DNA of 33,488 nt, taken from NCBI GenBank assembly GCA_003136675.1, contig PLFE01000195.1:1-33488 (forward strand), in the 5' to 3' direction. The number at the start of each line of letters is the position of its first letter. Position 1 is the stretch's first letter. Positions 31,579 to 33,488 of the stretch are shown in pieces. Below the pieces are notes generated by a model. That model was given only the letters and a program-made list of their open reading frames with translations, did not search any database and was not told where the DNA came from. The translations under genes were made by a program, and so were the position numbers. The DNA comes from Bryobacterales bacterium (GTDB lineage: Bacteria; Acidobacteriota; Terriglobia; Bryobacterales; Bryobacteraceae).

Positions 31579-33488
31579 ATGAACACGGAGATCCAGAATG
31601 CAATCAGTTTGAACCGCGCGATCCTGGATTGCGCGGGTGAGGGAATCTATGGACTCGATCTGAATGGCGTCACCACGTTTGCCAATCCCGCCGCGATTCG
31701 CATGACTGGCTGGGCTTTGGAAGACTTGCTGGGTAAGCCGCAGCACGCTCAAATCCACCACTCCAAAGCCGACGGAACCCCCTATCCACGCGAAACCTGC
31801 CCCATCTACGCCGCCCTGCGCGATGGCGAAATCCATCATAGAGAAGATGAGGTGTTCTGGCGAAAGAACGCAACCTGCTTCCAGGTGGCGTACACCAGTA
31901 CTCCTTTGAGGGAAGACGGTAAGTTGGTCGGCGCAGTGGTGGTCTTTCGGGACATCACCAACCGGAAGAACCGCGAGCGCTGGGACGCAAGTTACAAGCG
32001 CGTACTGGAACTCGTGGCCGTTGGCGCTCCACTCCAGGAATCCCTCGAAACGCTGATCGCCGCGGTAGAAGACTTTCAGACTGGCCTCAAGGTAATCATC
32101 ACTCTGCGTGATTCCGGCGAGTCGCCCTCCAAGTACGACGATCTGCCTGTGTGTTGGACGCGGCCGATCGTCTCCAGTTCGGGCGCTGGATTGGGAAGTT
32201 TCCGCGCGTTTCTCTCCGGCGCGAATCGGATTTCACCGTCGGCCTGTGAAATTCTCGAGATGGCCTGTGGTCTGTCCAGAATCGCCATCGAGCACCGGGA
32301 TCTGCTGGATCAATTGGCCCATCAATCGACGCATGACGTGCTCACGGGATTGGCCAACCGGATGCTCTTCGAAGACCGTCTGGAGCAGGCTCTCTCCCAT
32401 GCGCGCAGATCAAACGGCAACGTCGCCGTATACCTCATCGACCTCGATCGGTTCAAGGAAGTGAACGACAGTTACGGCCACGCGGCCGGAGACAGTTTTC
32501 TGCTGCAAGCCGCGAACCGGATCAAATCCGTCCTGCGCGATGGCGACACACTGGCGCGGATGGGCGGAGACGAGTTTGCGGTGATCATCCCGGCGGTCCT
32601 CCAAATTGAGGAATCCGCGGCGCTCGCACAGAGGATCGTGGAATCTCTGCGCACTCCGCTTCGGGTTGACGGACAACAACTCGTCGGCAGCATCAGCGTC
32701 GGCGTCAGTGTCTACCCGCACCACGGGCAAGACTCCCCGTCCCTGCAAAAGTATTCCGATCAGGCCATGTACCGCGCCAAGTCGAAAGGAGGGAATCGTT
32801 TCGAAATCTTCGACCCGGAAGCCTCCATATTGGCCGCGGAGGCTCTCAAGATGGAGCTGCGTCTGCGGGAGGCTCTGGAGAAAAACTGGTTCCGCCTGGA
32901 ATATCAGCCCCAGTTTGAACTCACTGGCAAATTGATCGGGATGGAAGCCTTGCTCCGGTTGCAGGCCCCCGGCGAAAGGGTCATCGAGCCCACCCAATTC
33001 ATTTCGAGCGCCGAGGAAACCGGCCTCATCGTGCCCATTGGGGCGTGGGTACTTCGCGAAGCCTGCAGACAGGGAGTGGAATGGTCCAAACAGGGCTACG
33101 CCCCGCTCAGCATCGCCGTCAATGTGTCGGCGCGCCAGTTCGCCGGCCCCGATTTCGTCGGCTTGGTGACCTCAACCTTGCAGGAAACCGGCTTTCCAGC
33201 CACGCTGCTCGACCTGGAACTTACCGAGAGCTGTCTCATGACCAGCGCGGTCGATTCCATTCGCCAGCTCAACCAACTTCGAAAGCTGGGCGTTCAGATT
33301 TCGATTGACGATTTCGGCACCGGGTATTCATCTTTGAGCCGCCTCCATCAACTTCCCGTCAGCACCATCAAGATCGACAAGGAATTCATCGACCGCCTGT
33401 CCTCCGGAATCGGCGGTTCGGAAATCGTGCAGGCCATCCTCTCGCTTTCAAAACAACTCGGGTTTCGCGTAATTGCGGAGGGTGTTGA
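31579..33488 (+). CDS. PAS-GAF-GGDEF-EAL protein, bifunctional cyclic-di-GMP enzyme (3' end cut by window)
   Basis: A soluble protein with at least 636 residues. A PAS domain (about 11-120) is followed by a short GAF-like segment (about 137-240), a GGDEF domain (about 252-415) and an EAL domain (from about 430). GGDEF is exact at 329-333 and has an intact inhibitory I-site, R320-x-x-D323, five residues upstream, so diguanylate cyclase activity with product feedback is likely. The EAL catalytic set is complete as far as seen: E456-A-L, N515, E547 and E550 in ELTES, D577-D578 in DDFGTGYSSL, K598 and E634. It is thus possibly bifunctional. No transmembrane segment is visible. The ATG at 31579 has no strong ribosome-binding site. 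No stop is reached by 33488. Confidence 0.94.
   Translation, partial: MNTEIQNAISLNRAILDCAGEGIYGLDLNGVTTFANPAAIRMTGWALEDLLGKPQHAQIHHSKADGTPYPRETCPIYAALRDGEIHHREDEVFWRKNATCFQVAYTSTPLREDGKLVGAVVVFRDITNRKNRERWDASYKRVLELVAVGAPLQESLETLIAAVEDFQTGLKVIITLRDSGESPSKYDDLPVCWTRPIVSSSGAGLGSFRAFLSGANRISPSACEILEMACGLSRIAIEHRDLLDQLAHQSTHDVLTGLANRMLFEDRLEQALSHARRSNGNVAVYLIDLDRFKEVNDSYGHAAGDSFLLQAANRIKSVLRDGDTLARMGGDEFAVIIPAVLQIEESAALAQRIVESLRTPLRVDGQQLVGSISVGVSVYPHHGQDSPSLQKYSDQAMYRAKSKGGNRFEIFDPEASILAAEALKMELRLREALEKNWFRLEYQPQFELTGKLIGMEALLRLQAPGERVIEPTQFISSAEETGLIVPIGAWVLREACRQGVEWSKQGYAPLSIAVNVSARQFAGPDFVGLVTSTLQETGFPATLLDLELTESCLMTSAVDSIRQLNQLRKLGVQISIDDFGTGYSSLSRLHQLPVSTIKIDKEFIDRLSSGIGGSEIVQAILSLSKQLGFRVIAEGV

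Noticed and set aside
1-33488. Defence system, biosynthetic cluster, prophage or mobile island
   Set aside because: No transposase, integrase, nuclease-helicase set, toxin-antitoxin pair, synthase or terminal repeat was seen; genes are mainly housekeeping and envelope types.

Overview
The window looks like a chromosomal segment of an acidobacterium of the Solibacter/Bryobacter type. This rests on gene content, not on a database search: two secreted proteins carry the Solibacter-type TIGR03437 domain, there is a duplicated orphan MacB-like permease (ADOP type), a DUF1501 protein, a PEP-CTERM protein, S-layer-homology repeats with paired cysteines, and GC-rich genes. No tRNA, insertion sequence, prophage, CRISPR array or clear island was seen. 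Almost all of it is ordinary chromosome, and I did not find a convincing new multi-gene system. The most interesting items are small or architectural.

Layout. Positions 1-198 are the 3' part of RNase P RNA (rnpB), cut by the left edge. A plus-strand block follows (206-5004): GNAT acetyltransferase, cysS, a PLP-dependent Cys/Met enzyme, a small lipoprotein and a DUF1501 protein. A minus-strand block (5005-13185) holds a PEP-CTERM protein, chrA with an acyl-CoA synthetase just upstream, a Pro/Gln/Gly/Tyr-rich secreted protein with a very clear terminator, a 58-residue gene that is easy to miss (10155-10331), a 714-residue TIGR03437/Ig/SLH surface protein and a gluconate-2-dehydrogenase subunit-3-like protein. 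Next come a DUF2156 protein and a PilZ protein (plus), the ADOP permease (minus) and an FAD oxidoreductase (plus).

From 18646 to 29679 everything is on the plus strand. phoH, ybeY, a CorC/CNNM-like membrane protein, era, a BON-domain protein and an SMP-30-like protein are so tightly packed (three ATG-overlaps, one zero-gap junction) that they are probably one operon. It combines rRNA maturation and ribosome assembly (YbeY, Era, PhoH) with envelope functions. A Nudix hydrolase, mutS2, a small membrane protein, glyA and a glycosyltransferase follow. Last come a divergent pair: a secreted NHL-repeat/TIGR03437 protein (minus) and a PAS-GAF-GGDEF-EAL cyclic-di-GMP enzyme (plus) that runs off the right edge at residue 636 with all visible active-site motifs intact.

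The genes share two themes. One is RNA and translation housekeeping (rnpB, cysS, phoH, ybeY, era, glyA). The other is an envelope and cell-surface set with cyclic-di-GMP input (PilZ and GGDEF-EAL). All start choices were made by eye from ribosome-binding sites, overlaps and family length; residue numbers are counted from those starts.
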